Assembly: GCA_022496185.1 (NCBI GenBank)
Contig: WTXG01000007.1
Coordinates: 372,001 to 436,000 of the forward strand
Length of the DNA: 64,000 nucleotides
From: Multifurca ochricompacta
Lineage: Eukaryota; Basidiomycota; Agaricomycetes; Russulales; Russulaceae
Reading direction: 5' to 3'
Made by a program: the position numbers and the translations under genes. Positions 11,861 through 24,100 of the stretch are shown in pieces. A model generated the notes under the pieces. The model was given only the letters and a program-made list of their open reading frames with translations, did no database searches and was not told the DNA's origin. How positions within the stretch are numbered: the stretch's first letter is position 1; each line of letters starts with the position of its first letter.

Positions 11861-12153
11861 GCGATGTCGACGAGAATTAGCGTTAGACTACCTTACTTTC
11901 GCTGCATGCACTTGTTAGACTACATGTTTAGAATACGTATTTTTCCGTGATGACACTAGATGGGATGAGACCTATTCTTCTCTTCTTTGACTTTGACTTT
12001 GACTTTGAACGACTTTGGGGAAGCGAGTGAAAAGACCCCGAAATGCATCTTGAATTTGATGTCACATAGATAGAAAGCCAACGCCAGCTCATGCCACCCT
12101 CTCACAACATCCTCCTCGGGCGGCGCTGCTCAATTGAGGTGTTTTGCAATCGG

Positions 12154-13301
12154 ATGCTGAAACCCCAAACATCTCGATTATTGCTTGGTACTATTCCCCG
12201 AGCGCATGTGAGACGTTCTGTTACCACGCCTCCCCAATGGCCAACCGCAAGTCGCAGTCGCATCCCTGCGACCCCCCAACAGGAAGGAATCCACCGTTTG
12301 AAAACTCAACTTCGACTCCCTCTTCCTCCTCATCCAGTACCAAAGCAGGTGGACGTATCGAGGATGTGCAATCCGTTATTCAGCGCTGGTCTGAGAGAAA
12401 CTCCATTGCATTTCGTCAGCATGCGGATACTCTCGTCGCACGTCTAGCGACTTCTTTCACTCGCCTTGGAGGAGAGATCAATAAAGTGACGGGCTACGAC
12501 GAAATAGAGGCACTGAAACGCCAAGTCGTAGCGCAAGGTACGCCTCCCTACGTGCACCCTTGGGTTGGGGCATGAGGACTCACATGCATAGAGGCTCGCA
12601 TTTCTGCCTCAAGAAAGGCCGCACGCGACGCGAAGATAGCTTACGAAGGAGCTGTGCAGAAACGCTCTAACTCGCAGCGTGAGGTCAATAACCTCCTGGA
12701 ACGCAAGTCCATGTGGACCGACACGGACGTTTCACGATTTACTGTGCTGGTGCGGCAGGACCATGCCCTTGAACAGGAGGAAGCGCGTGCAAAGACTGCA
12801 GTGGCCCAAACTGAGGACGACGTTGAGCGCGAATTCAGCGCACTGATGCGCATCATTCTTGAGCGTTATCACGAGGAGCAAGTCTGGTCTGACAAAATTC
12901 GCAACGTATCCACGTACGGTCAGCTTGCCGTACTAGGTGTGAACGTTATTGTGTTCGTGCTCGCCATTGCGCTCGTTGAGCCATGGAAGCGCCGCCGACT
13001 CGCACAAGCTTTCGAGCGAAAAGTACAGGAGCTGGAGGTGGCGAACCTCAACGCAGTGAGCAAGGGGATGAATGCCCTAAACAGCCGATTGGAGAGACAG
13101 GATGAAGTTCTTGCGAGGCTTGCGGAGGTTTCGAGCGCGCCATCTATCCCTGTATCCCAGGAAAAGGTTACAACGGAGGATGAGCGCCTCGCGTTGAAAT
13201 TCGCTGGTATCACTCTCACAAACCAGGATGTGAAGTTGATTGCCACATCCGTGTCTGTTAGTATATTGGCGTGGGCCGTCCGACGCTGGGTAGGCCTTTG
13301 A
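12154..13301 (+). CDS. She9/Mdm33-family mitochondrial inner-membrane protein
   Basis: Family needed for normal mitochondrial inner-membrane morphology and fission in yeast. The Arg-rich, acid-free N-terminus (MLKPQTSRLLLGTIPRAHV) looks like a matrix-targeting presequence. After a Ser-rich linker come RIEDVQSVIQRWSER, the long coiled-coil (12600-12890, including LLERKSMWTDTDVSRFTVL, the most conserved family block), a membrane helix (YGQLAVLGVNVIVFVLAIAL, about 12915-12975), a second short coil and a C-terminal hydrophobic helix near VSVSILAWAVRRWVGL. The presequence frame and the mature frame differ by one base, most likely a lost C in the CCCCCC run at 12272-12277. An alternative start at about 12237 in the mature frame would lack the presequence. 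Confidence 0.82.
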
Positions 13302-13567
13302 AAGTTGTGGTGTTAACATCCACTCGTCCTCTCGCCGACTTGCCGCCCAAGGCTTAGCATAATAGACCCTTTGTATAGAGGACATACCCCCTACTGGGCT
13401 TACTTATTCCATTGACCCCGGTTCGGTCATTCCGTGTGTTTCAACGTCCGTTCCCAAATGTCACCCCGTGCGGCGGCGAAACCTGAACCGCCCGACCTGC
13501 TCGGGATTGTGGCAAATAAAAAGGACGAGAGCTGTAAGCGATTAACGATTGCCAACTTTACTCTATC

Positions 13568-14261
13568 ATGACCTCTTTCATCATTAAATCTCAAGCCAGT
13601 CGTCCCATCCCTGAATTTTGGAGAAAAGACAGGGAGTGCGCATTCTGTCAGATAATCCGCCGTGCAGCAGATGCCTACAGAATATACGAAGACGACTATG
13701 TCATAGCTTTTCTAGGCAAGTTACTATGTCACTTATTTTTTTCAGAACAAAGTAATCCTAAATGAAGGCCCACTTGCAGATATACTACCGCTTCGCCCTG
13801 GACATACACTTATTGTCCCTAAAATTCACTGTTCAAGGGTTTCTGAACTTCCGCCGGAATATGCAGCTTCAGTAGGGAAAGCCATCTCCAAAATCTCGAA
13901 CGCCTTGACCAAAGGTGCGTCGTGCCGAGTCCTAGCAAATTTTCGCGGTTCTGAGTCCTTGTAGCTATCGACAATACCGCACTCAATGTTGTTTGTAACC
14001 AGGAGTATGCGCAGGTTGTTCCTCATGTATGCACTGTCCTCTTGTCTTTTACGCACCCGATCTCACCACCAACAGGTTCACTATCATATAATTCCTGCCC
14101 CAAGATTCAGCTCGTTGCCAATTGCCCTGGGGCCCAGGGACCTCAACCAGAAACCCCCGCCAACAACGAAGGATATGCACAGATACGAACACGAATCACG
14201 CGATGACCTCGACGAGGACACCGCACATGCGCTCGTAGAGAGGGTGAAGGCACATTTATAA
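13568..14261 (+). CDS. HIT-domain nucleotide hydrolase (HINT-like)
   Basis: Histidine-triad protein, a family of nucleoside phosphoramidase or dinucleotide hydrolases. The N-terminal part has a CxxC pair (CAFCQII) and AYRIYEDDYVIAFL. A second exon gives DILPLRPGHTLIVPKIH, then SELPPEYAASVGKAISKISN. A small exon around 13965-14020 supplies NTALNVVCNQEYAQVVPH. The last exon starts VHYHIIPAPR, so the joined triad reads H-V-H-Y-H, matching H-x-H-x-H. The C-terminal tail is charged (HRYEHESRDDLDEDTAHAL). At least three short introns are needed. The substrate is unknown. Confidence 0.85.
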
Positions 14262-15234
14262 TTATTGGCGGCGAGTCGTTCTCTGCCCCGCATTGCAAGT
14301 TCTGGACTGGAGTGGGCCTGGCTGTATGATACCCTGATACTACCATGACATCCCCCTCAACCATTCCATTTTTTGTAGTTAAGGATATTCGCCTTTACGA
14401 ATAGACGGATGGTGTTGTCTACAACATCATATTCCTCATCATTGCATAGCCCGCGAGCTCACTTCTCGTCGTTCGGGTCCATGTCACTCTTTCTACCAAC
14501 TTTTTTATTTTATTTTAAATCCAATTTGTATTCCGTGTGCAGCTTCCAAAGCAAGAGCGGTCGTATCTACTTTAGGTGCCTCAGTAAATACATTTGGGTG
14601 AGCCATAAGGATAATTGAATAAGTTTAAGCCACTACATATGTAGGAGACCATCAGAGTTAGTAATCAGAGGTGACCGGTGTTGCCGGCGCAAGACAGACT
14701 CAAGTGGACATTGTAATATACTTACTGACTTAAGATACAATCCTTTATGACCATAGCACAGCATGCTCTTTACAGTATTTAAGGACATTATTTCTGTATC
14801 CTACACTTCAGTTTTGACCATTCATAACTGAAGTGAGTATCTACTTAGATTATCTTTACCACTATAGTCATCTTGCTACCCATTTAGGTAGCACTTATCT
14901 AACCTCAGCTGTGTTTTATCATCCAGGACACCAGGGGGATCTGGCATTATTGGCGTTCTCAGAGGTTTTATTTCTGTTATCTGTCTACTTTTAATATGAA
15001 GACCAGCACTATCAGTGCAATACAAAGGCGCAAGGCCAACTAGCTCTAGCAGAGGTGGTGGCAGTACATGGGAAAGGATCAACTTGGTACTTGGTTTGGT
15101 ATGACGAACCAGAATCCACGTGGCACGAGTATTGTGATGAAACCCGATACATCATTGTCCATTTTAGGTACTTGTCCGGTCCGGTCCGGTTACATCCGCG
15201 AGCAGCAACCACAACGGTTTGGCCCATACTCATC
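14262..15234. other. Gene-poor AT-rich spacer, possibly transposon-derived
   Basis: No gene could be supported in this stretch, the longest non-coding interval in the window. It is AT-rich with weak periodicity. Around 15058-15160 a plus-frame segment reads WYLVWYDEPESTWHEY, faintly like a chromodomain W-x-x-Y...TW pattern of chromoviral integrases, but the frame is short and lacks flanking integrase sequence. Two ORFs on the other strand look accidental. The 3' end must contain the promoter of the phosphomutase gene. Confidence 0.4.
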
Positions 15235-18104
15235 ATGAGTTCTGAAACAGACGTGAAGCTGGCAGATTTAGTCAAAGAATGGCTCCGTATTGATAGAGTG
15301 AGTGAACATAACGATTCAATGTTACTTTTAATGCTAAAGCACGAATATCCAGAATCCTGAGACAAAACAGGAAATTTCAGATTTGTGGACAGCCGGGCAT
15401 ACTGAAGAACTAAAGAAAAGGCTGACGTATGCATTTATTCCGCGATTTTCATGATTAGGTGTCAATCGTGCGTTTTAGATCTCGTATTCAGTTTGGGACT
15501 GCAGGTCGAATCTATTGCGGAATTGCGCAGGCGCTGAACATCCCTGATCTCACTTTTGCTAGGTCTTCGTGGCCGGATGGAAGCCGGATGGTCACGTATG
15601 AATGATCTTATTGTAATACAAGCGTCACAAGTTCGTGATATTGTCCCACCATGAGCCAGAGAACCAAACTATGACAACTTAGGGCCTATGCGCTTACGTT
15701 CTCGAGCGTGTTGATAACGCTAAGGATCGTGGCGCTGTTATCGGATATGATCATAGACACCATTCCGAAAGGTGGGCTCGGCTGACCGCGGCCGCGTTCC
15801 TCGACAAAGGAGTTAAGACCTACTTGTACCGTGACCTCGTTCACACACCAATGCAAGTCATGCATCTTGGGCATTCCCCTAGGACAGCCTAACCAGATGT
15901 AGGGTCCCTTTTGGTGTGAAGAGATTGAACGCAGCATGTGGTATAATGATAACAGGTTCATGTATTGGCTTCTGCATTGATACCCTACTAATAAAATAGT
16001 CCAGCTAGCCACAACCCCAAGGTGAGTCGATGTGCCCTTTGAGGTTCAGTAAGCTTATGCAGTGATAGTATGACAATGGTTATAAGGTGAAGTGTTATTA
16101 ACAGGATCTATCTGTAAGGGACTTATGTCGTTAGGTGTATTGGGAGAACGGAGTCCAGGTACGACTGCCCGACGGGATAAGAGGCCAACCTTCCGAACCT
16201 GGATTGTTCAGATTATCAGCCCGCATGACTCGGGCATTTCAGGATCTATCGAAGCCAATCTAAACCCAGAGAGGTGGGAGGCAGATTCTGTGTTTGCCGA
16301 CCCACTATGCATAGACCGTACCCACGAGATGGTCGAAAGTTACCTCGATCATATAGCATCTCTGAGTCAATATAGGTAAGTGTGAAGCGAAGCCCCCCTC
16401 GCAATGTACTAGAACTGGCCCAGGGATTTTAACGCATCGACGGACATCAAGTTCGTCAACACGTCAATGCATGGTGTTGGCCATACATTCGTTGATCGAA
16501 GTTTTGGACGCTTTGGCTTCCATCCTTTCACACCAGTTAAAGAGCAGCAGCAGCCTGATCCAGAATTCACCACAGTCAATTTTCCTAACCCAGAGGAAGC
16601 GGGTATGTTCTGTATTTAACCCGCCGCTGATAATTCCAATGGTGGATCATATCTAGGGTCCCTAGTCAGTAAAAATCATGTCATATGGACCACGATGCTA
16701 AAGTGTGGGGAAAGGACCTCGCCATGCGTACTGCGGATACCACAGGCGCGACATACGTTCTTGCCCAGGATCCTGACGCAGACAGGTTTTCTGCCGCAGA
16801 AAGAAGGTAAAGTAGTTAAACGGTTGTAGTCTCGCTCAGTTCTCCAGGGAACACTCATTTTCTCGGCAGGGTAGACGGGACCTGGGTGATATTCACAGGC
16901 GACCAGCTTGGTACTCTGTTCGCGGGAAGGATACTAGACCAGTACAAGATATCAGGGAACCATTGGGTGGGTCATGTTTTCTCCCCTTTCGCATTTAGCA
17001 CCAATGAAAATTCACTATTGGTCCAATATGATGCAGATAGAGTCGCCATGGTAGCATCCACCGTAAGCTCCAAGATGATTGGGGCCATGGCAGCAGCCGA
17101 AGGTTTCAAGTTCACCGAGTGTCTCACTGGTTCGTACTTATCTGTATAGGGAAACTGATACGTTTGTGATTAATTGACACCATTCAGGTTTTAAATTCAT
17201 CGGTAATATGGCTTTGGCTCTAGTTGAACAAGGATACGAGGTTCCATTTGGTTATGAGGAAGCCATTGGCTTTATGATAGGGTCCGAGATTCGCGACAAG
17301 GATGGAGTCGCGGCTGCGGTACACAGCTGCGAAAGATAGCGACCCAAAAAGTACACTGACTGTCTGCAAGGTCTTCTTCGCCGAGCTGGTGACATCGCTC
17401 CATAGAGAAGGGAAGACCGCCAGCAACTACCTTCAGGAGTTGTATAACAGGCATGCCGAATGAGCCATTAATAAGCGACATCGCTGACTTAGTCCATTAT
17501 TAGATACGGTTACTTCCAGGTGAGCCCATTAGCTCTCATAATAATCAATCTACCATCTCACTTTCTTCACTTTCTTCAGACAAACAATAGTTATTTCATT
17601 TGTGACGATCCGCTGGTTATTGATCAGATCTTCGCACGACTTCGAAATTACGATGGGCAGGTCAGCACACCCTTCCAGAGAGTCTCCTGTGAAGTGCTGA
17701 ATTTTTCATTCAAGGGATCGAGCGCGAAGCCGAGCTATCCCAAGTGCATTGCTGGCTTGGATGTGACCGGTGTTGTGGACTTAACACTAGGCTATGATAG
17801 CACAAACCCACCCACATACAAACCTAACCTACCGCTATCATCTGGCCATATGATACAATTCAGGGCGAGTTCAAAGGATGGCTCCAAAATTGTGTTGACT
17901 ACAAGAACGAGCGGAACAGAGCCGAAGGTGCGTACGAGAATCACGTTGGAGGAACACTCAGTATGAACCATTCGACAGATTAAGTACTACCTGGAAGGAA
18001 GTGGACAAAACCACGGTACTGTCGAAAACGTGTTGAAGGAGGTCGCGCGAGAACTAAGTGATGAGTGGGTGCAGGCAAACCTCAACAAGTTAGGACGTCC
18101 ATAG
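15235..18104 (+). CDS. Phosphopentomutase/phosphoglucomutase (PGM2/PRM15 type), many microexons
   Basis: Alpha-D-phosphohexomutase family enzyme of the PGM2/phosphoribomutase branch, interconverting ribose-1-P/ribose-5-P (and glucose phosphates). About 15 exons were joined by eye. Motifs: RIQFGTAG/LRGRMEAGWSRMND, VIGYDHRHHS, HTPMVPFGVKRLNAACG, catalytic serine loop ITASHNPK, YDNGYK, VYWENGVQ, Mg site LAQDPDADRFSAAE (about 16763-16805), sugar loop VPFGYEEAIGFM (about 17240-17275) and phosphate loop TTRTSGTEPK (about 17900-17930). The end is DEWVQANLNKLGRP. The region around the active-site Ser consists of successive exons of 17 nt (16005-16021), 18 nt (16069-16086) and 24 nt (16135-16158). Two introns appear to use GC donors (15853-15902 and 17451-17503). 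No frame break was noticed. Confidence 0.92.
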
Positions 18105-18155
18105 TGGTGGCAAGGCTAGCGCGATTACCTAGGAGAGATTGGTTGCGTAAATACG

Positions 18156-20146
18156 TTATGCAAATCGTGCCTTCCTCCGCTTGTTCAGTTCCTTTGCGTG
18201 TTCCCATCCTTTGAGGGTAACCGTGCTGTCATGCATGGTTAGACCTACCAGCCTATCGAAAGACTTTTCAACATGCCCGTGGGTCGTTGGACGAAAGAAA
18301 AAAGCTGACCGAGCAATTGTGATGGTTTGTTTCAAATCCTCAGGAGACATGGTACTGTCCTCCTTCCTCTGACGTACGAAGTCTTCTTGAATGTGCTACA
18401 TGATGGTCAACTCAACGACTGGGAAGTAAGAACTTGATCCAGTGTCAGCTCGTACCTCAGAAACCGCATCTGTCATTTCAATGTTTCCCGTCTTTGCACT
18501 CAAAATCAGGCGCCGGTAAGCTTCCAACTTATCCAGAGATGGAAGCTTGATGTCAGATTTGGGCTTGTATAGGTCATTGATAGACGGCGAATTGAGGGGT
18601 AAGGTGACATCTGTCTGCACGACAAGTTCATGACGAGCCCATCACAAATGACACTTGTTTGCATACCTGGAAAAGAGCACTCTTTGTGCCTTGTGCGAGG
18701 ATCACAAAGGTGATGTCTGTGGGGAAGGAGAATTCGCTAAAGGGGAATTTGTACGCGAGGGTTTGTGTGTTGATCACTTGTTGAATGGCCCGCACATTAA
18801 GCACACCTCGCTCGATCAATTTCCCTTCTTGTATCCCGCTCTCAGTCATGAGTACTGTTGTACCTTGTGCAAGCTGAAGATAGCCAGAGCGTAAGTCCTC
18901 GTTCACACTTTCCGGTATAAGGGTACGGAATTGAGCAGATCAAGGGAAAGTGGAAGTTTCATGAACAAAGGGAGAAGAAGTGAGAGGACATGAGAGAGGG
19001 CCGGTGGAGATGACGTCGAAGAAGGGAAGTGCGCGAGAGTTAAGGACGGTGGGTTGAGTGAACGAATGCGAGATTGGCTAGATCAGAGGTGTGTAATGAA
19101 TGAGGGTCGACCTGCAAATTCAGGGGAGGCGTACACTCGGGCAACACAAGTGAGTAGAACCCATTCTGCAGCATCGAGATCACCTCCAAGAGCCTCATCA
19201 GCGATCCAGCCCAGCAATTCTTCCCGGACATGCGCCCAGACTGGGTCAGACGGTGCCTTCAAGATGTCAAGCCTGTGTTCTCGAACGAATAGAACGTGCA
19301 GAGTTGGCACAATCATTGCCTCGTCTGAATCTGTGTGAAGTCTATTGGCTTGTTAGAACCCCCGAAGCGTTCTGGATGAGAGAACTTGCGGTTCATTGGT
19401 AAAAATGCCAACAAAGTTCAGAATATCGGTGGTTTTTGGGATGTCGTTGCCAGTTCTGCCGTACATCTACTTGGCGAGGTGAGTAACATCTCGGTAAAGA
19501 AGATTTGGGCAAGCCGACCTTGATTTGTACTCCGCAATGTGCATCTCTCGGAATGGGATACTTATGAGGGCGAAGTGACTCAACATGGTGATCCACTGTT
19601 GGTCCTTGAATCGCGCTAGGTGGAAACCTTCACTAGGAGACTTACCTTGAGCGTTCAAGTCCTCCCCGTCCAAGAGTGCTTGATACCACATTGTCTCACC
19701 AGGAACGCTGACAGCCCATAAGACGATGCAATCGCGTAAATTATTATAGTCAAAATGGTTGTTATCACCATCGCCTTGGAAAACATCAACCAGGCCCCAG
19801 CCCCCGCATTTTCCTTCCTTTAACTTGGACGAATACACTTCCGGGGATGGAGAAGTGTCTTGGACCAAGGCACGAAAGCGAACAAGGGTGCGATCGTGGT
19901 ATGACGATTGGGAACGCGCGGGAACAAGAGGGGGTATCTTGGACGAAGCATATTAGGTCAGTGCATTTGGGAGCAGAGATGATTGCACACTTCTAAAAAA
20001 GCTTCCTCTGTCCTGAAAATATTCGAGAAGTGCATTGCCACGGCTTTAGGGAAGTCATTCAGTGCCTCATGGTCGTATACATCATAGAGCGAGAGTAGAA
20101 CGTCAGTCGGGGAGCTAAGGGCCTCCACTAAGAGGGAAGAGACCAT
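18156..20146 (-). CDS. MCMBP: Mini-chromosome maintenance complex-binding protein (MCMBP/Mcb1)
   Basis: Nuclear protein that binds MCM3-7 subunits, protects new MCM complexes and helps unload them after replication. Exons seen from the N-terminus: MVSSLLVEALSSPTDVLLSL then VAMHFSNIFRTEEAFLEV (about 20000-20146); VQDTSPSPEVYSSKL with VSVPGETMWYQALLDGE (about 19640-19865, the VPGE-W signature); PKTTDILNFVGIFTNEP (about 19390-19440); PTLHVLFVREHRL and VREELLGWIADEALGGDLDA (about 19150-19310); LAQGTTVLMTESGIQEGKLI with GVLNVRAIQQVINTQTLAY (about 18730-18880); and the C-terminal block DLKQTITIARSAFF ... GWEHAKELNKRRKARFA (to 18156). Order and spacing match the human protein along its length. The start is the first ATG, only 68 bp from the divergent histone-fold gene. 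Confidence 0.9.
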
Positions 20147-20214
20147 TGGTGGGAGACGCGAGATGCCCAGAAACAAGTCAGTCACACTTCATTCAAAACT
20201 CACCACCTCACACC
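20147..20214. promoter_or_regulatory. 68-bp bidirectional promoter, MCMBP/Dpb3-like
   Basis: Only 68 bp separate the start codons of the divergent MCMBP homologue and the Dpb3-type histone-fold gene, so both 5' UTRs and core promoters must lie here or overlap the coding regions. No clear TATA box is seen. Shared cell-cycle control is plausible because both products work at replication forks. Confidence 0.6.
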
Positions 20215-20939
20215 ATGGAGGTTGATGACATGGATCCAGAAGTGAATAACTTGGCTGACACTCCTACACTAAATGAAGGTGAAGAACCAACAGACCAATC
20301 AAAGGCAAGAGCACTGGAACGCTTGTTAGGGAATCTGGGAAATCGCTGCTGCCCATTTCACGCGTGCAAAAAATTATGAAGGCGGACAAGGTACGTTTCA
20401 CGAACGTGCTCTACATCACATCCACTCGTTATCACTGACGTTTGTTTCAGGAGCTACCTACTGTTGCAAAAGAGGCCATATTTCTCATATCATTAGCAAC
20501 GGAAGAGTTCATCAAGAGGTTATCGGAAGCTAGTCATCACATAGCGCTTCGCGAGAAAAGGGTGACCGTGCAGCAACGGGATGTTGGTGCGACGAGTCTG
20601 TCACTCGATGTACGTGTATCCAGCTCATTGGGTGTAATATCAGCCTCCGTTTCTCGTAGGGCGGACGAGTTTTTGTTCTTAGAAGGTGAATACATATATT
20701 CAGGATCAGGATATGATTGACACGGAAATCTCACGACACAACAAGAAATCATATCATGGCCAGATGCGTCTGACGCACCTGGGCGGAGGAAATTGCAAGG
20801 ACCCGCTAAGTCTACGACAACGTCAACAGGAGGGAAACGACCAATATCTGAATTTATGAGAGTAGATGTGGTGATGAATGAAGATGGGACGATGCAGCAA
20901 GGGGCCAATGAAGAAGAGAGTGAGAGTGACATGATGTGA
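20215..20939 (+). CDS. Histone-fold protein, Dpb3/POLE4-like (CBF/NF-Y family)
   Basis: Small nuclear histone-fold subunit, probably of DNA polymerase epsilon or a CHRAC-type remodeller. An acidic N-terminus (MEVDDMDPEVNNLADTPTLN) is followed by SGKSLLPISRVQKIMKADK, then after an intron ELPTVAKEAIFLISLATEEF, IKRLSEASH and REKRVTVQQRDV, and after a second intron SVSRRADEFLFLE and EIISWPDASDAPGRR. These are the alpha1, alpha2 and alpha3 helices of the CBF/NF-YC/POLE4 fold. A tail rich in Glu/Ser ends NEEESESDMM. The frame shifts by one missing base in the GGG run near 20329-20331, between ERLLG and the histone fold. An intron there does not keep phase, so a lost G is the simplest explanation. 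The choice between Dpb3 and CHRAC1/POLE4 cannot be made by eye. Confidence 0.84.
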
Positions 20940-21051
20940 TGGGAGATGACGGCCCGTGAACCGGCCCGATGTCATATCATAGTCGTAAGTGGATGGCTAC
21001 GACTTACGACTTACGACGTTTATATCTTCATCTTCCTCATCCTCATCCTCA

Positions 21052-21099
21052 ACTACGTCTACGTCTACGTCTCTCTACTCTACTCTACTCTACTCTACG
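21052..21099. repeat. Pyrimidine-rich short tandem repeats before DDB1
   Basis: CTACGT units (about 3) run into TCTAC units (about 5) just upstream of the DDB1 start at 21144. This CT-rich tract is of the kind often found before fungal transcription start sites. Confidence 0.7.
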
Positions 21100-21143
21100 C
21101 TTCTTAAGTATCACCAGTACAAATATTACTTTAAGCAAACATT

Positions 21144-24100
21144 ATGAGGATCGTCAGCACATTTCACCAACCATCCTCGGTGACAGATGCAATCAAGTGT
21201 CACCTCACCTCTGACACTTTTCTAATTCATCTTGTCGTTGCAAAGTCCAATAGACTAGATATATATTCCGTTCAACAAAATGGCCTCAGATACGAGTGCG
21301 GAACTGAGATATGGGGCAGAATCGTTGTAGTCAGGGCTATTCCAACACAAGTAATGTCCCATCATATCTCATGCCCCGCGTAACTGATCCTACCACTTTA
21401 GGGTGGCAAAAGTAACCTGTTGTTACTGACCGATCATCCTGACCCTAGGCTCATATTCTTCTCCTACTCAACTCCGTCCCTTGGCGGTGCCTTTTTGAAC
21501 ACTCTAAAGACATTGAGCTTACATCATCACAATGCTCGTCCCTCTGAGTTTTTACACTCCATCTTGGTGGATCCATCGGGGAGAGTGGCCATCGTCAACT
21601 GCTACACAGGGAAAATTAGGGTCGTGGAACTCGACAACGGTTTGTACAAGAATGACTTTGACGTCATGTACGAGTCTTTCCCCAATTTGGAACATTTGCA
21701 TTTGTTAATTAATCTCATGCAAACTGACGGCTCTAGGGTATCAGAGCTGAACATTCTCTCCTTGGCCTTTCTCTCTGCCTCTGCTATCTCTCATAACTAC
21801 TCTCTCGCGATTCTTCACCTGGACTACAATCAAAACATTCAGCTCCTCGCGCGTGATCTCATCCTCTCAGAATGTGAACTATCCTCTACACCTTCGTTGC
21901 TTTTACCACAAACAGTGCTTTCTTCATCTGTTGTTACACTAACAGAAGCTCCCCCCTGTCTGGTGACAATTCCCTCGCAAAAGTCAAATGAGACTGGGGA
22001 CCCTCTCCCTGGGGGCATCTTGGTGCTTGGTGGACGTAAAATTCAATTCTTTGAGCTCTCCTCTGAGGAGTGGCAAGAGAAATTTCGTGGAAAGCAGCGG
22101 AAGCTAGAAAGCCGGAAGAAGAGTATAGACCAGGTCGTGGCGGCCAAGGCCAAGGAGAAGCAAAAAGAGCTCGAAGTAAAAAAGAGAAAGGCGAAAGCTG
22201 CTGTTGAGTGGCCGTGGTATGAAGTGACTGCGTAAGTCTCGTATCGATGCCTCTAAACCCTCTCTAGCCATCTCAGATGGAGCCCTGCGAATGAGGAAGG
22301 AACCAGATTCTTTGTTGGGGACTCATACGGCAGTTTGGCCTTGCTTTCCTTGGGGTCCACGGCTGAGCGTGGCCTTGTCGTCATCCCTCTTGGGGAGGTA
22401 TGATTCCAGTTTCACTTAAATTGAAATCAAGCTCCAACTTTTGTTATCAGGTGTCCCCGCCGACCGCCCTAGCCTATCTCGATTCGCAAGTCTTGTTTAT
22501 AGGCTCCCATTTTGCGGACAGTCAGCTTATTAGAATACACACGTCTCCTATCTCAGATGTCGGCTCGCCCACTCTTCCGATTCCTGCTGATATCTTAACT
22601 GTACCGCTTGGCTTATTTTCAAGCAGCGGCAAAGGGAAGGGTCGTGCCTCGATGACGGACAAAGAAGGCAGTAGTCGCGTGCTTGCATTGAATGGCACTT
22701 ACATTGAAGTCCTCGACACCTGGCAAAATGTCGGGCCTATCCTGGATGCAGTGTTGGCTGATACAGACGGAAGCGGACAGGTAATACTTTACTCCCCAAT
22801 GATATCTCTCCGGTCTTACTTGAGCCGTCTGCGTAGCCGCGTATCGTGACTGCGTCGGGGGGTATAAACGCTGGAAGTTTGCGAATAATCCAGAACGGCG
22901 CCGATTTTCAAACTGTTGCGGTCATTGAAGACACGGGGACTTTCAGCAAGATCTTTCCAGTTCGACACCACTTCCATGATTCGTATGCCTCACCACCTTC
23001 TAGAGAGTATGCCGTGACGCTTTCTACAGGCATGATACCCACATCCTAGCTACAAATTCCCAGGAAACTGTTCTTCTTAGTCTTGACCTGCCAGACCGAC
23101 TTTCCGCAGTTCCCGCACAAAATATGGGATTTGACCCTTCTCCCACTCTTGCCGCCTCAAATGTTGCACGGCGTCTCAAGAACATCACGGGAAGAACTTT
23201 GTACGAAGATTCGTCACTTGTCGTTCAAGTGACAGAGAGAAAGGTGTTGCTGTTGGAATATGACGACGTTTTGCAAGTACATAGCGTTTTGACCTCGTGG
23301 GCCCCCGACGAGCAAGGCGGAGAATGGGAAGGGCGAAAGATCATCGCGGCTGCACTCAACCCGAGCCAATTTGTCCTCGGTCTAAGCAGGAAGCGTCTTG
23401 TCCTCCTCAACCTGGACGAGAACAACAAGTTTCAGATCTTTCGGTATCCTTTCCGTTTTACTCGTGATAATGTTTTTCGACATGTTATATCAGGTATAAG
23501 GACTTGCGTGAAGAGATCTCTGCACTCTCCTGCACGCCGCTCAACACTGCAAAGATGTTCTCCCTCTATATTGCTGTGGCTTTCTGGTCTATACATGCTG
23601 TTGACCTTCTCTCGGTCGCCTCGACGGACGGATATTTTGAGCCTGTCTGCAACTCGGTTTCACTTCCTGCGCTCCCACGGTCCCTTCTTCTGCATGACTT
23701 TGGCAATGCACCTCAAATGCTGGTTGGGCTGCGCGATGGGACCCTTGTGGCATACGCCTTTATGAAGAATCAATTTGAGGACAAGCGAGTTTTCTCACTT
23801 GGAACTGAGCCCGTAGTTCTGACACAGTTCGAAATGGGCGAAAAGAACGTGGTATTTGCAAACGGAAGCAGAGCAGCGCTATTTTATTTGGAAAAAGGCA
23901 CTTTGCAGCACTCCTCTGTCTTAATAAAGGTAATTTCATGTCATCCTGTCAGACAGCTGCGCTAACGCTCCTACTGTGATGAGAACGTTTTTGCGAGTGC
24001 GAAGATCAACTCCCCGAACTGGCCGTCCTCTCTACTTTTGATGACGTCGTCCGGTTGTATTATTGGAACGGTGCAAGATCTTGACAAGATGCACATTCGA

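Noticed and set aside
14876..15434. Minus-strand ORFs opposite the phosphomutase 5' region
   Set aside because: Composition is atypical, no family motif, and part overlaps a well-supported exon on the plus strand.
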